From the NCBI GenBank assembly GCA_023433505.1, contig JAEZCO010000091.1, forward strand, positions 124,001 to 188,000: DNA of 64,000 nt, given 5' to 3'. The notes beneath the pieces were generated by a model. That model was not told the DNA's origin. It saw nothing but the letters and a program-made list of their open reading frames with translations, and ran no database searches. A program made the translations under genes and the position numbers. The stretch's first letter is position 1, and each line of letters starts with the position of its first letter. Positions 63,970-64,000 of the stretch are shown in pieces. Source of the stretch: Bacillota bacterium. Lineage in GTDB: Bacteria > Bacillota > Clostridia > Acetivibrionales > DTU013.

Positions 63970-64000
63970 TTAATAATTGAACTGGTCCACATTCTTTACG
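63970..64000 (-). CDS. 3' end of a gene entering the window
   Basis: Only nine codons before the TAA stop are visible, ending VKNVDQFNY. Position and the terminator right after the stop make a real C-terminus likely. The protein family cannot be judged from so little sequence. Upstream of the kinase, it could be part of the same sugar-use locus. Confidence 0.35.
   Translation of the reverse strand, partial: VKNVDQFNY

Overview
The window looks like chromosomal DNA of an anaerobic, low-to-moderate GC Gram-positive of the class Clostridia. Support comes from strong AGGAGG-type ribosome binding sites, frequent TTG/GTG starts, SLH-anchored surface protein, LplABC-type sugar importers paired with AraC-type two-component systems, a TrmB-like regulator and a purine gene order purE-F-M-N-H-D. 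The species cannot be named from sequence alone. No tRNA, rRNA, CRISPR, prophage or complete insertion sequence was seen.

Layout. (1) 1-8253: two divergent MacAB-like tripartite export systems, each with adaptor, ATPase and permease, in different gene orders. (2) 8254-8790: gene-free block made of four palindromic repeats. (3) 8851-10203: CCA-adding enzyme, converging on a secreted subtilisin. (4) 11286-20241: a cell-surface locus with a 2090-aa SLH/InlB-repeat protein, a small membrane protein, and a divergent LytTR regulator plus GHKL kinase. A two-repeat LytTR-like operator lies between the divergent arms. (5) 20286-23185: RarD-like permease and serA, preceded by a singlet glycine riboswitch, an intrinsic terminator and a near-consensus promoter. 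(6) 23277-29518: flavoprotein and ArsR regulator with a shared palindrome, lysA, TrmB-like regulator with its own operator, an ABC-F protein with an attenuator-like leader, and a 38-codon small gene with its own promoter and terminator. (7) 29204-39236: yqeK, nadD, purD, purH, purN, purM, purF, purE and an AzgA/PbuG-like purine permease. (8) 39582-43335: guaA, AEC transporter and a LarA-like protein, tightly coupled. (9) 43550-47800: remnant of a methyltransferase gene, Gfo/Idh oxidoreductase, VOC protein, two divergent cysteine-cluster proteins and a small lipoprotein. (10) 47948-64000: two carbohydrate ABC import cassettes without ATPases, each next to a sensor kinase and AraC-type regulator, plus a sugar isomerase-like protein and an MFS transporter.

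How parts may work together. The LytTR pair probably controls the surface-protein operon. Glycine probably controls serine synthesis at serA. The purine block makes IMP with GMP synthase and a base importer nearby, but purC, purB and the FGAM synthase genes are not here. The two sugar cassettes probably rely on a shared ATPase encoded elsewhere. A dispersed repeat family with TTGAACAACG ends occurs three times, next to yqeK, between purF and purE, and upstream of the VOC gene.
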